From Candidatus Bathyarchaeota archaeon (GTDB lineage: Archaea; Thermoproteota; Bathyarchaeia; Bathyarchaeales; Bathycorpusculaceae), in NCBI GenBank assembly GCA_030589055.1, contig JAUUWK010000020.1, positions 1 to 12,033 of the forward strand: DNA of 12,033 nt. The letters are read 5' to 3'. Positions within the stretch are counted from its first letter, which is position 1, and each line of letters opens with the position of its first letter. Positions 3,984-10,935 of this stretch are shown here, piece after piece. The notes under the pieces were generated by a model. The model did not search any database. It had not been told where the DNA came from and worked only from the letters and a program-made list of their open reading frames with translations. The position numbers and the translations under genes were made by a program.

Positions 3984-6647
3984 TTAGGATAGTTTCAATA
4001 TCGCTTTCTTGGTGTCTTCGTCAACCGGTTCCATCTTGAAACCTTTCTTAGTGCATAAATGAATCATCTTGAGGTTCCTTGATAAGACATCACCACTAAT
4101 TGTCTTCAGCCCCATGTCTCTGCCGATCTCGATGATGTTATCAACGAGCTTTGATCCGAGCCCGAATCCCTGCCATTGGTCTCCTACAACAACAGCGAAC
4201 TCTCCTCGTTTTCGACCAGGCTCCAAGATGAGTCTTGAAGCACCAATAATTCTCCTCTTGTCTTCTTTCTCCTCTGCAACTATAGCAATTTCTCGATCAT
4301 AGTCTATGTTGCAGTATCTAGTTAGAGTTTCATGGGGTATGTCCTTGATGACTTGAAAGAACCGAAAGCGCATTGTTTGCTCCGAAAAGGACTGGTACAG
4401 TTCGTAGAGAAGAGTTTCGTCTTCAGGTTTTATGGGACGGAGAATGACAGGTGTTCCGTTCTTTAGCTTCCACCGAGTAACATATTTTTTGGGGTACGGA
4501 GCAACCACCAGATATTTGTGATGTTGGTTTTTTTGCAGCTTCTTCTTAGTGTCTATGGCAATTCGAGCGTCTACAGCTACGGCATCACTCTCGCTAACTA
4601 TGATGGGATTTATGTCGACTTCTTTTATTTCTGGAAAATCTATTACAAGTTGAGAAAACTTCACTAAGATTTCTTCAAGACTAGCGTTAACAGAGCACCC
4701 ACTTAACCTCAAAAACTTGTAGGCAGAAGCCTGCTCCATAAGCCGCCTTGCAAGCACCTGATTCAACGGTGGAAATCCCATGCTCACATCTTCTAATAAC
4801 TCGGCATCAATCCCTCCCATACCAAATACAATGACTGAACCAAAGTAAGGGTCTTTCTTAGAGCCAATAAAGATTTCACACCTTTTCTTCTGGATCATGG
4901 GTTGAACGACGACACCCTGAATTTTTGCTTTGGGTTTATATTTTCTAACCCTTTCAACCAACTCCTTAAAAGACGCTTGGACTTGTTCAGGTGACCATAC
5001 ATTTAGAACGACTCCTTCGGCTTTGGATTTGTGAGTTATCTGCGGTGATAGTATCTTCAGAACAACGGGGTATCCTAGTTTAGAGGCTGCAGTTGCTGCT
5101 TCTTTAGGGGTCTTGGCGACTAAGGTTTTTGTCGTCGGAATTTTGTATGCTTCGAGAAAACTCAGGGACTGGGGCAGATTTAGTACTTTCCGTCTTTCAC
5201 TTGATGCTTTTCTTAAGATCTCTTTGAGGAATGTGGGAATGGATAATTCTACGGAAAGCTCTTCGGGAGTTTCATACAGGAGTTCTAAGTTCTTGGTGTA
5301 ACTATACATATACATGAAGGTTGAGACTGCCTGCTCTGATGTTGTGAATGCTGGGACGCCATTCTTCCGTAGGATTCTTCTAGCTTTCCAGCAGTTGTCC
5401 TCACCCATCAGAGATGTAAGGATAGGTTTCGTGGTTTTTCTCGAAAGTTCTACGATCATCCTCGCGGTCTCGATTGGATCTGCTGCTCCTTGAGGAGTAT
5501 ATATGATCAAGAAGCCGTCGCTGTTGGGGTCTTTGAAGCAGATTTCCATAACCTTCTGAAACCTATCTACAGTGGCCTCCTCTAAAATGTCGATGGGATT
5601 CAGAATGCTACAATAAGAAGGCAAGACACTCTTCAATGCTTGAATTGTTTCACTACTCAGCGGCGAGAGTTTTCCATCTCTAGCAATAAGACAATCAGTA
5701 GCCATAATCCCTGGCCCTCCAGCATTAGTGATAATTGTTAGGTTTGGACTTTTGGGGTTAGGCTGCATCGCCAAAGCTTCTGCACAGTTAAAAAGATCAT
5801 CTATTGCTTCAACGCGAACAACTCCAGCGCGTCTAAAAGCAGCATCATAAACAGCGTCCTCTCCGCATAGGGCACCAGTATGACACAACGCTGCCTCTGC
5901 ACTTTCACGAAACCGCCCTGCCTTCACCACTACTATGGGCTTAGCTCTGGCAAAACCTCTTGCTGCACTCATGAATTTCCGAGCGTTCTTGATAGATTCA
6001 ATATAAAGCACAATGCTTGTTGTCTGAGCGTCAGTTCCGAAGTAATCTATCAAGTCTCCGAAATCAACATCGAGCATCGAACCTACCGAAACCACAGCAC
6101 TAAATCCCACATGAGCTTCCGACGCCCAATCCAGCACTGAAGCGCATAATGCTGCACTTTGCGAAATGAATGCTATCTTCCCAGGATTCGCTGTTCTGTT
6201 CGTAAAAGTCGCGTTAAGTTTGATTCTGGGGCGCATGACTCCAATGCTGGAGGATCCTATAATGCGCATGTTGTAACGATTTTTGCTTTTAAGGATCTGT
6301 TTTTCAAGGATCTTTCCTTCTTCTCCGGCTTCTCTAAAACCTGCTGAGACAATAATTATTCCCGAGACTCCAGCTGTTCCGCACTCTTCGATAATCTGCG
6401 GAATAGTGTGCGCTGGAGTTGCTATGATCGCAAGATCTACTTGCCGTGGGATTCTCTTAATATTTGGGTAGGCGGTTATGCCTTGAACTGTGGGTCGGAA
6501 AGGATTGACAGGATAAACAACTCCTTTATATCCTACTCCGATTAAATTTCGAAGTAGTCTAGCGCCTACAGATTTCTCTCTGTTACTTGCTCCTATGACG
6601 GCTATTCTTCGGGGATTGAAGATTTTGTCGAGGTTTTCAGTACCCAC
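3984..6647 (-). CDS. ADP-forming acyl-CoA synthetase fused to a GNAT acetyltransferase (Acd/Pat-like)
   Basis: An 887-residue cytoplasmic protein with domains in this order: CoA-binding Rossmann domain (about 8-135, RRIAVIGAS and PVNPF), succinyl-CoA-ligase-like domains (about 150-460) with the phosphohistidine loop CHTGALCGED (H256), ATP-grasp (about 490-700, GYPVVLK, HKSKAEGVVLN at 539-549, EVDINP at 676-681), and GNAT (about 733-875) with acetyl-CoA loop QWQGFGLG (824-831). Order and length match bacterial protein acetyltransferases PatZ/Pat, where the synthetase part is a regulatory, inactive domain. Here H256 is present, so it may still make acetate and ATP from acetyl-CoA, ADP and phosphate. 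The second phosphorylation loop is unusual: HKSKAEGV instead of the common HKS[DE]xGGV. The start is GTG at 6647, with GGGGAGGA about 10 nt upstream. It has its own TATA region and terminator, so it is probably monocistronic. Either energy conservation or protein lysine acetylation is possible. Confidence 0.88.
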   Translation of the reverse strand: MGTENLDKIFNPRRIAVIGASNREKSVGARLLRNLIGVGYKGVVYPVNPFRPTVQGITAYPNIKRIPRQVDLAIIATPAHTIPQIIEECGTAGVSGIIIVSAGFREAGEEGKILEKQILKSKNRYNMRIIGSSSIGVMRPRIKLNATFTNRTANPGKIAFISQSAALCASVLDWASEAHVGFSAVVSVGSMLDVDFGDLIDYFGTDAQTTSIVLYIESIKNARKFMSAARGFARAKPIVVVKAGRFRESAEAALCHTGALCGEDAVYDAAFRRAGVVRVEAIDDLFNCAEALAMQPNPKSPNLTIITNAGGPGIMATDCLIARDGKLSPLSSETIQALKSVLPSYCSILNPIDILEEATVDRFQKVMEICFKDPNSDGFLIIYTPQGAADPIETARMIVELSRKTTKPILTSLMGEDNCWKARRILRKNGVPAFTTSEQAVSTFMYMYSYTKNLELLYETPEELSVELSIPTFLKEILRKASSERRKVLNLPQSLSFLEAYKIPTTKTLVAKTPKEAATAASKLGYPVVLKILSPQITHKSKAEGVVLNVWSPEQVQASFKELVERVRKYKPKAKIQGVVVQPMIQKKRCEIFIGSKKDPYFGSVIVFGMGGIDAELLEDVSMGFPPLNQVLARRLMEQASAYKFLRLSGCSVNASLEEILVKFSQLVIDFPEIKEVDINPIIVSESDAVAVDARIAIDTKKKLQKNQHHKYLVVAPYPKKYVTRWKLKNGTPVILRPIKPEDETLLYELYQSFSEQTMRFRFFQVIKDIPHETLTRYCNIDYDREIAIVAEEKEDKRRIIGASRLILEPGRKRGEFAVVVGDQWQGFGLGSKLVDNIIEIGRDMGLKTISGDVLSRNLKMIHLCTKKGFKMEPVDEDTKKAILKLS

Positions 6648-6694
6648 CTTTCAAGATTCCTCCCCTTTCCATAGAGCCTACTTTCCAAGTTAGA

Positions 6695-6712
6695 CATATA
6701 AATATATAATAG
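6695..6712 (-). promoter_or_regulatory. TATA region of the acyl-CoA synthetase gene
   Basis: The minus strand reads CTATTATATATTTATATG, an extended AT stretch 50-65 nt before the GTG start. It would place transcription initiation near 6670-6680, just ahead of the GGGGAGGA ribosome site. It lies in the 183-nt gap after the asnS stop, which otherwise holds no gene I can support. Confidence 0.5.
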
Positions 6713-6830
6713 CAAATACTTTTTAACGTTCCTAAAATGGTCTTCGTGTAATTTTTGCGCATTAATTTTTTTTGTCTTTGACCCTCCGAAGACAAGAAGC
6801 ATCAAAGCCATGAACGCGCTATTTATCTTT

Positions 6831-8123
6831 TTACGGGTAGAATCTCCTTGTTGTCCGCGGAAATGGTATGGCGTCAATTATGTTTTCAAGGTCAAGCATC
6901 CAGGTGAGCAGTCTTTCCAAACCTAATCCGAACCCTACATGTGGGACTGTTCCGTAACGCCTTAAGTCGATATACCACTTGTAATCCTCTTCTCTTAGAT
7001 CAAGCTCTCTAATCCTCCTAAGCAGTTCTTCCTTGTCATCTTCTCTTGCGCCGCCAGTGGATATTTCACCTATCCTGGGGACAAGCATATCTGTTGACAT
7101 CACAAGATCTGGATTGTCCCTGTGGGTTTTGCAGTAAAACGCCTTAATCTGCCTCGGATAAGCATAAACGAAGAAGGGTTTCCCAAATTCTTCTGCTAAC
7201 GCTTTCTCGTCGTCATAGCCGAAATCTTCGCCCCACTTAATTTTAAAGCCTTTTGCAGTCAGCTTTTCTATGGCTTCAGTATACGTTATCCTCGGAAAAG
7301 GAGTGTTCACAACCTTCAATTTTGAAATGTCTGCACCTAGACTCTCTATCTCTCTTTTGCAGTCTTCGGCAGTTTTCTGGCATATATAACTTAGAAGGTC
7401 TTCTTCTACGCGCATTAGATCATCCATGTCTGCAAAAGCCCATTCAGGTTCAATATGCCAATATTCAGTTAAATGTCTTATAGTTCGGCTTTTTTCAGCT
7501 CTAAAAGAAGGAGCAACACAATAAACCTTTTCCAAAGAGTAAATCAAAGCTTCGAGGTATAGTTGGGCGCTCTGGGTCAAATACAAGTCTTTACCGAAGT
7601 ATTTCAAGCCGAAGAGGGTTGATCCGCCTTCGCAGGCACTAGAAATAAACATTGGAGGCGAAACTTCAATAAAGCCTTCCTTCCTGAAAAATTCATGAGT
7701 AAACCTCAAAACCTCACTACGAACCCTCATTATTAGACTCATTCGGCGGCTGCGAAGCCACAAGTGGCGGACATCTCGGAGAAACTCCTCACTCTTATCT
7801 TGGGTTATTGGAAAAGTCTCTGCCAAACCGATTATGGAAAGTTTTTCTACGGTGATCTCATATCCACCTGAAGCACGTTTATCCTGCTTGACAGTGCCCG
7901 TAATCATTACAGAAGATTCAATGGTGATTTTTTCAGCTTGCGTCCACGAAGGATTATCCGTTTTAACCGTGCACTGGATAATACCTGAAGCATCGCGAAC
8001 CACCAAAAAAATCGTTTTTTTACTCTCTCTTTTGCGGTAAATCCATCCTCTAACGGATACAGGTTTTCCTGCGTACTTTCCGTCTAAAATGTCTTGTATA
8101 GCTGCAATGGGCATAGGCATCAT
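6831..8123 (-). CDS. asnS: Asparaginyl-tRNA synthetase
   Basis: Charges tRNA-Asn with asparagine (class IIb synthetase, cytoplasm). The 430-residue protein has an N-terminal OB-fold anticodon-binding domain (about 19-100, VSVRGWIYRKRESKKTIFLV). The catalytic domain has motif 1 around GFIEVSPPMF (150-159), EGGSTLFGLKYFGKDLYL starting at 165, motif 2 FRAEKSRTIRHLTEYWHIEPE starting at 207, and motif 3 GFGLGLERLL (397-406), ending PFPRTTRRFYP. WHIEPE after motif 2 and the ending fit AsnRS; AspRS usually has a TMLD-type sequence there. Three ATGs lie close together (8123, 8120, 8114): AAGGGA abuts the first and is best spaced for the third (8114), so the true protein may lack three residues. It is flanked by its own upstream TATA-like element and a 183-nt downstream gap, so it looks monocistronic. 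Confidence 0.93.
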   Translation of the reverse strand: MMPMPIAAIQDILDGKYAGKPVSVRGWIYRKRESKKTIFLVVRDASGIIQCTVKTDNPSWTQAEKITIESSVMITGTVKQDKRASGGYEITVEKLSIIGLAETFPITQDKSEEFLRDVRHLWLRSRRMSLIMRVRSEVLRFTHEFFRKEGFIEVSPPMFISSACEGGSTLFGLKYFGKDLYLTQSAQLYLEALIYSLEKVYCVAPSFRAEKSRTIRHLTEYWHIEPEWAFADMDDLMRVEEDLLSYICQKTAEDCKREIESLGADISKLKVVNTPFPRITYTEAIEKLTAKGFKIKWGEDFGYDDEKALAEEFGKPFFVYAYPRQIKAFYCKTHRDNPDLVMSTDMLVPRIGEISTGGAREDDKEELLRRIRELDLREEDYKWYIDLRRYGTVPHVGFGLGLERLLTWMLDLENIIDAIPFPRTTRRFYP

Positions 8124-8146
8124 TCCCTTAATTTAACTTCCAAACC

Positions 8147-8157
8147 TAAATATTTAC
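8147..8157 (-). promoter_or_regulatory. Possible TATA box of asnS
   Basis: The minus strand reads GGTAAATATTTAGG about 25-33 nt before the asnS ATG cluster. This predicts a nearly leaderless transcript, consistent with the crowded ATGs and the very close AAGGGA. Confidence 0.4.
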
Positions 8158-8236
8158 CTTACAAAAAGATTGTTAAACCTCTTCTGTTCGAGTTGAAGAA
8201 AAAGTAGTCAATAATCACATGTAACCTAACAAGCAG

Positions 8237-8268
8237 AAAAAGAGGGAGATCTAGAGAAGCTCAATCGC
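8237..8268 (-). repeat. Diverged second copy of the propeller gene's 3' end and T-tract
   Basis: The minus strand reads GATTGAGCTTCTCTAG, then ATCTCCCTCTTTTTCTG. It aligns with the end of the beta-propeller gene (8363-8332: GATCGAGCTTCCCTAA, then TCCCCCATCTTTTT) at about 27 of 33 columns with two single-base gaps, by eye. The C-terminal IEL plus stop is echoed as IELL plus stop. Both copies end in a T-run, so each could terminate transcription. The intervening 63 nt do not match propeller coding sequence obviously. Confidence 0.5.
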
Positions 8269-8331
8269 GTGGGCTATCGTAATACCAATCTGGTGTATCA
8301 GGTGTAGGGCCGGGCTTGTTGTTAACTATAT

Positions 8332-8363
8332 AAAAAGATGGGGGATTAGGGAAGCTCGATCTC
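8332..8363 (-). repeat. First copy of the repeated 3' end, with likely terminator T-tract
   Basis: Covers the last codons and stop of the propeller gene and the following CCCCCATCTTTTTATATAG. The CTTTTT tract 9-14 nt after the stop is a likely archaeal termination signal. It pairs with the diverged copy at 8237-8268 as a direct repeat with a 95-nt period. Confidence 0.5.
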
Positions 8364-10205
8364 CAGTATTGTCGATAGGTCATCCAGCTTGTTTAAGCTT
8401 ACTTTGCGACTTGAAATGGTGTAGAGCACGTCTTCTATGTACACTGATCGTTTGACCCAGTAGCTGTTCTCGTAGATGTTCATTCCGCTCTCCAGGTGTG
8501 TTATTCTACCTTCAAAGAGAAAACCGTGAAACAGGGAGACATCAAAGACGTATGCGCCTTGCCACACTGGGTCTCCGTAAGCGTTGGGAGGAACCTCGCC
8601 GCCATAATTGCTTTCGTCGATCTTGGCTTCTAGAACTGGTATTACTAGCAGTTCCCTTGCTCTGTCAAAGAGGAATGCTTTGTGGTCGTAGAGCACTGGA
8701 GTGTCTGAGCCTCTGTCGCCTATTGTGATGTTGTCCATTTGCACGGGGTTTGTGACGTTGCTCACGTCGAAGAGAGATATTTTGATGCCTTGATACCAGG
8801 CAAAGTCTCCTTGGTCGGCTTCGACCGTGTGTTTGCCTACTCCGATGAGATGGGTTTCGTCGTAGGGGTGTAGATAGTCTGAGTATCCGGGGATGTGTAG
8901 TTCTCCGAGAACGGATGGGTTAGTGGGCTCGCTTAAGTCTATCACAAACAATGGATCGATTTTCTTGAACGTTACGAAGTAGGCTCTGTGGCCCATGAAT
9001 CTGGCGGAATGGAAGTCTTCACCGGGCGCAAGTCCTTCCAGCTTTCCAACCACGCTTAAGTTCATGTCGAGCACATAGAGATTGGTTTGAGTGGCCCAGT
9101 TTGGCGCCCAAGTGGTTGTTTCAATTCTGAAGAAGTCGCCGTACTCGTCCATGGAGAATTGGTTGCGTTCACGCCCTGGCACGGTGCCTCTGGCTTCGCA
9201 TGTCATGTTACTGCCCTGCACATGTATTCGGTAGATAGTAGTGTTACCATTCCAGCCGCCGTAAGTAACATATATGTTGCTGAGTGAGACGTACATGTTA
9301 CATGTGCCTCCGAGCATGATTGTCAAGTAGACTGGTGATTCTGTTGTGTTTTGCATGTTCATGGCGACGAATGTTGTGTACTGATAGTAGTCGTCTGTCG
9401 CGTTGAAGTAACGGATTTCAGTAGGAGCTATCTGTATTAGTTTCCCATCAGAGTTGATTTCTGGAAGGTAAAGGGTTTCATTAACCAAGTAAGCTGCTTT
9501 GCTGACGACGAAGTAGACGTAGTTGCCGATCATTCTTGAGTTGAAATAACTACCTGAAATGGTGAAGTCACGTGAGAGCGATGGATTACCGGGATCATTG
9601 ACATCATACACTTTCACGAAGGTTTTGATGTCAGCAACATAATATCTATCATGAATTGTTGGTAAGTGGTATTCGGATCCGAGAACTGCTAGTTTGTCGC
9701 CGTTGACAAAGATTCCAATGGGATACAGATCGTCAAAGGGTATTCTTGAAACTATCTTAGCCTGCGTCGGGGGATAAGCCTTCAAAATGTAAACCACGTT
9801 GCCGGACAGTATGTACATGTAGCCCCTTTCGTCAATCTTCACAGTATCTGCTTCGTCTACTCCTGCAACTTGGATGTTTGTGGTTGAATGTGAAGGGGCA
9901 GCACTCGTCGTGAACCCGCTTTCAAACGTAAGCGCGCGAAGCGAGTCCACAAGCTTTGAATCCTCAGATCCATAAATCCAGAAGGGCCCTTGGGTTCGGG
10001 AGTTCATTTTTAAGAAGTTCTTCAGATCCTTGTCAGATTGAAACGCTGAAAGAAGTGGAGATTGTGGCGCCGAGATTGGAGGAGCTCCTGGCGTATACTC
10101 AAGTTGCGTGATGTTGAAGTTGAAGATTATCGCGGTTAAGACTGAGGCGAGGAGAATTGCAGCAAGTCCGTAGATGAGTGCTTGTTTTTTGATTTTGCTT
10201 TCCAT
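8346..10205 (-). CDS. Membrane-anchored extracellular beta-propeller domain protein
   Basis: A 619-residue protein from the chosen start. After a short basic stretch (KIKKQ) an uncleaved signal-anchor-like helix spans about residues 10-29 (ALIYGLAAILLASVLTAIIF); the rest lies outside the cell. The sequence TNIQVAGVDEADTVKIDERGYMYILSG-like block near 110-135 is the hallmark of the Beta_propel family (Pfam PF09826), distantly WD40-like secreted proteins of archaea and bacteria. Propeller blades follow to the C-terminus. I count nine N-x-S/T sequons and only two cysteines (GGTCNM and NMTCEA), possibly a disulfide. The ATG at 10205 was chosen because AGGT lies about 11 nt upstream; a TTG at 10214 would sit on the ribosome site. 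Base composition looks more GC-rich than neighbours in the lines I sampled. Function is unknown: adhesion, binding or a surface enzyme scaffold are possible. The membrane-tethered regulator gene upstream may control it. Confidence 0.85.
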   Translation of the reverse strand: MESKIKKQALIYGLAAILLASVLTAIIFNFNITQLEYTPGAPPISAPQSPLLSAFQSDKDLKNFLKMNSRTQGPFWIYGSEDSKLVDSLRALTFESGFTTSAAPSHSTTNIQVAGVDEADTVKIDERGYMYILSGNVVYILKAYPPTQAKIVSRIPFDDLYPIGIFVNGDKLAVLGSEYHLPTIHDRYYVADIKTFVKVYDVNDPGNPSLSRDFTISGSYFNSRMIGNYVYFVVSKAAYLVNETLYLPEINSDGKLIQIAPTEIRYFNATDDYYQYTTFVAMNMQNTTESPVYLTIMLGGTCNMYVSLSNIYVTYGGWNGNTTIYRIHVQGSNMTCEARGTVPGRERNQFSMDEYGDFFRIETTTWAPNWATQTNLYVLDMNLSVVGKLEGLAPGEDFHSARFMGHRAYFVTFKKIDPLFVIDLSEPTNPSVLGELHIPGYSDYLHPYDETHLIGVGKHTVEADQGDFAWYQGIKISLFDVSNVTNPVQMDNITIGDRGSDTPVLYDHKAFLFDRARELLVIPVLEAKIDESNYGGEVPPNAYGDPVWQGAYVFDVSLFHGFLFEGRITHLESGMNIYENSYWVKRSVYIEDVLYTISSRKVSLNKLDDLSTILEIELP

Positions 10206-10219
10206 GGTAGTCAACTACC
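10206..10219. promoter_or_regulatory. Perfect palindrome at the propeller gene start, likely operator
   Basis: GGTAGT-CA-ACTACC is a perfect inverted repeat with 6-bp arms and a 2-bp centre, directly abutting the ATG at 10205. The loop is too small for an RNA hairpin, so a dimeric DNA-binding protein is more likely. It covers the predicted transcript start and the ribosome site, the usual position of an archaeal repressor operator. Confidence 0.55.
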
Positions 10220-10239
10220 TGTTTATCAAGGCTTCTTTA

Positions 10240-10249
10240 GTATTTAATG
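10240..10249 (-). promoter_or_regulatory. TATA-like element of the propeller gene
   Basis: The minus strand reads GCATTAAATACTAAAG, 35-44 nt before the ATG. Initiation would fall near 10217, within the palindrome at 10206-10219. Two TACATG copies lie further upstream (10261-10266 and 10284-10289), of unknown meaning. Confidence 0.4.
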
Positions 10250-10304
10250 CTAAGTTTTGGTACATGTCCGTTCCAAAAGTTAGTACATGGCGCACTTTTT
10301 TCTG

Positions 10305-10328
10305 TGGTGCCGAGTGCCGGATTTGAAC
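10305..10328 (-). pseudogene. tRNA 3'-end fragment (T-loop to CCA), likely attachment-site scar
   Basis: On the minus strand, GTTCAAATCC then GGCACTCGGCACCA gives a standard T-loop (TTCAAATC), the 3' half of a T stem (CCGGC), an acceptor 3' strand (ACTCGGC), discriminator A and an encoded CCA. The 5' part of the T stem is degraded (GCAAG against an expected GCCGG) and no matching acceptor 5' strand (GCCGAGT) occurs between here and the regulator stop at 10405, so no full tRNA fits. Such tails are left when integrases recombine at tRNA 3' ends. The parent tRNA's identity cannot be assigned without its anticodon. Confidence 0.6.
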
Positions 10329-10404
10329 TTGCGACAAATGGAGATATCCCCGCGCTAGTTTTCGTTTTATTTTATTCTAATTCTTAGTGCAGTTGATACA
10401 GAGA

Positions 10405-10851
10405 TTAGAACGGTCTTAGAGACCATATACGGATTGCTTCATACCAAAATATTGTTGAAACTATTGCTCCAAATGAAATAATGAATAAGCTTTCCCGTGT
10501 GAAGCCCTGCATTAACGCTAAGAGATAAACGATAAAGAAGACTGTGGAGAAGACCGCATAAAAGAAGTATCTTGGGAACAACAATTTTCCCAGCTTGACA
10601 AAGTGTCTAAGTACGCCGATTTTAACTTGGCTGACCAGAAAGTAGTGACCACCTATATTTTGTTTCTCCACCAAGCCCAGTTCGCGTAGTTGTTCAAGAT
10701 GATGATTTGCTACGCTAGGACTGCTGAAATGTAGGGCTCTTTGAACTTCGCGAACACTCATTGGATGACCATTCTTTAGAAGAAGCCAATAAACTTTCCA
10801 AGCTTTTCCGCGAAGTGCATATTCAAGCCTAGTCTTATCTTCCACATTCAA
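10405..10851 (-). CDS. Winged-helix regulator with two C-terminal membrane helices
   Basis: A 148-residue protein. Residues about 10-72 form an ArsR/MarR-like winged helix: LRGKAWKVYWLLLKNGHPMS, recognition helix SPSVANHHLEQLRELGLV (44-61) and a wing near KQNIGGHYFLV (63-73). Two hydrophobic helices follow at about 95-115 (YFFYAVFSTVFFIVYLLALM) and 121-142 (SLFIISFGAIVSTIFWYEAI), so DNA binding would occur at the membrane. The start is TTG at 10851, which leaves a complete first helix; GTG at 10845 is an alternative, and no clear ribosome site is seen, so the mRNA may be nearly leaderless. It is upstream of, and in the same direction as, the surface propeller gene (199-nt gap with a palindrome), and divergent from the cupin gene. 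Membrane-bound regulators of this type are widespread but little studied in archaea; the signal is unknown. Confidence 0.8.
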   Translation of the reverse strand: MNVEDKTRLEYALRGKAWKVYWLLLKNGHPMSVREVQRALHFSSPSVANHHLEQLRELGLVEKQNIGGHYFLVSQVKIGVLRHFVKLGKLLFPRYFFYAVFSTVFFIVYLLALMQGFTRESLFIISFGAIVSTIFWYEAIRIWSLRPF

Positions 10852-10890
10852 GGAATGACACGCTTCTCTACTAGAGTTGTTAAATATGAA

Positions 10891-10900
10891 GCTTATAAGT
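10891..10900. promoter_or_regulatory. Symmetric TATA element between divergent regulator and cupin genes
   Basis: GCTTATAAGT is a near-perfect palindrome at the middle of the 84-nt divergent gap, about 40 nt from each coding start. For the cupin it places initiation near 10921, for the regulator near 10869. No other strong TATA is seen for the cupin; ATATTTAAC (minus strand, 10887-10879) is a weaker alternative for the regulator. Confidence 0.5.
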
Positions 10901-10935
10901 CCAGTTTTTAGAACAGAGGAATGGTGTGAGGGCTG

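Noticed and set aside
6766..6774. Plus-strand T-run as a terminator
   Set aside because: No plus-strand gene ends near it; it is simply AT-rich intergenic sequence between two minus-strand genes.
6602..6877. 91-aa reading frame overlapping the ends of asnS and the acyl-CoA synthetase gene
   Set aside because: It runs across a stop, a TATA region and a ribosome site of two well-supported genes, and its protein has no family character.
6831..8123. Aspartyl-tRNA synthetase or archaeal asparagine synthetase
   Set aside because: It keeps the N-terminal OB-fold anticodon domain, and the sequence after motif 2 (YWHIEPE) is AsnRS-like.
8498..8728. 76-aa plus-strand frame inside the propeller gene
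   Set aside because: Arginine- and cysteine-rich antisense shadow of a strong coding frame, with no ribosome site or promoter.
10305..10404. A complete tRNA, possibly class II or with an intron
   Set aside because: The T stem does not pair at two positions and no complementary acceptor 5' strand lies before the regulator stop. The GGGG-ATAT-CTCC hairpin is too little to rescue it.
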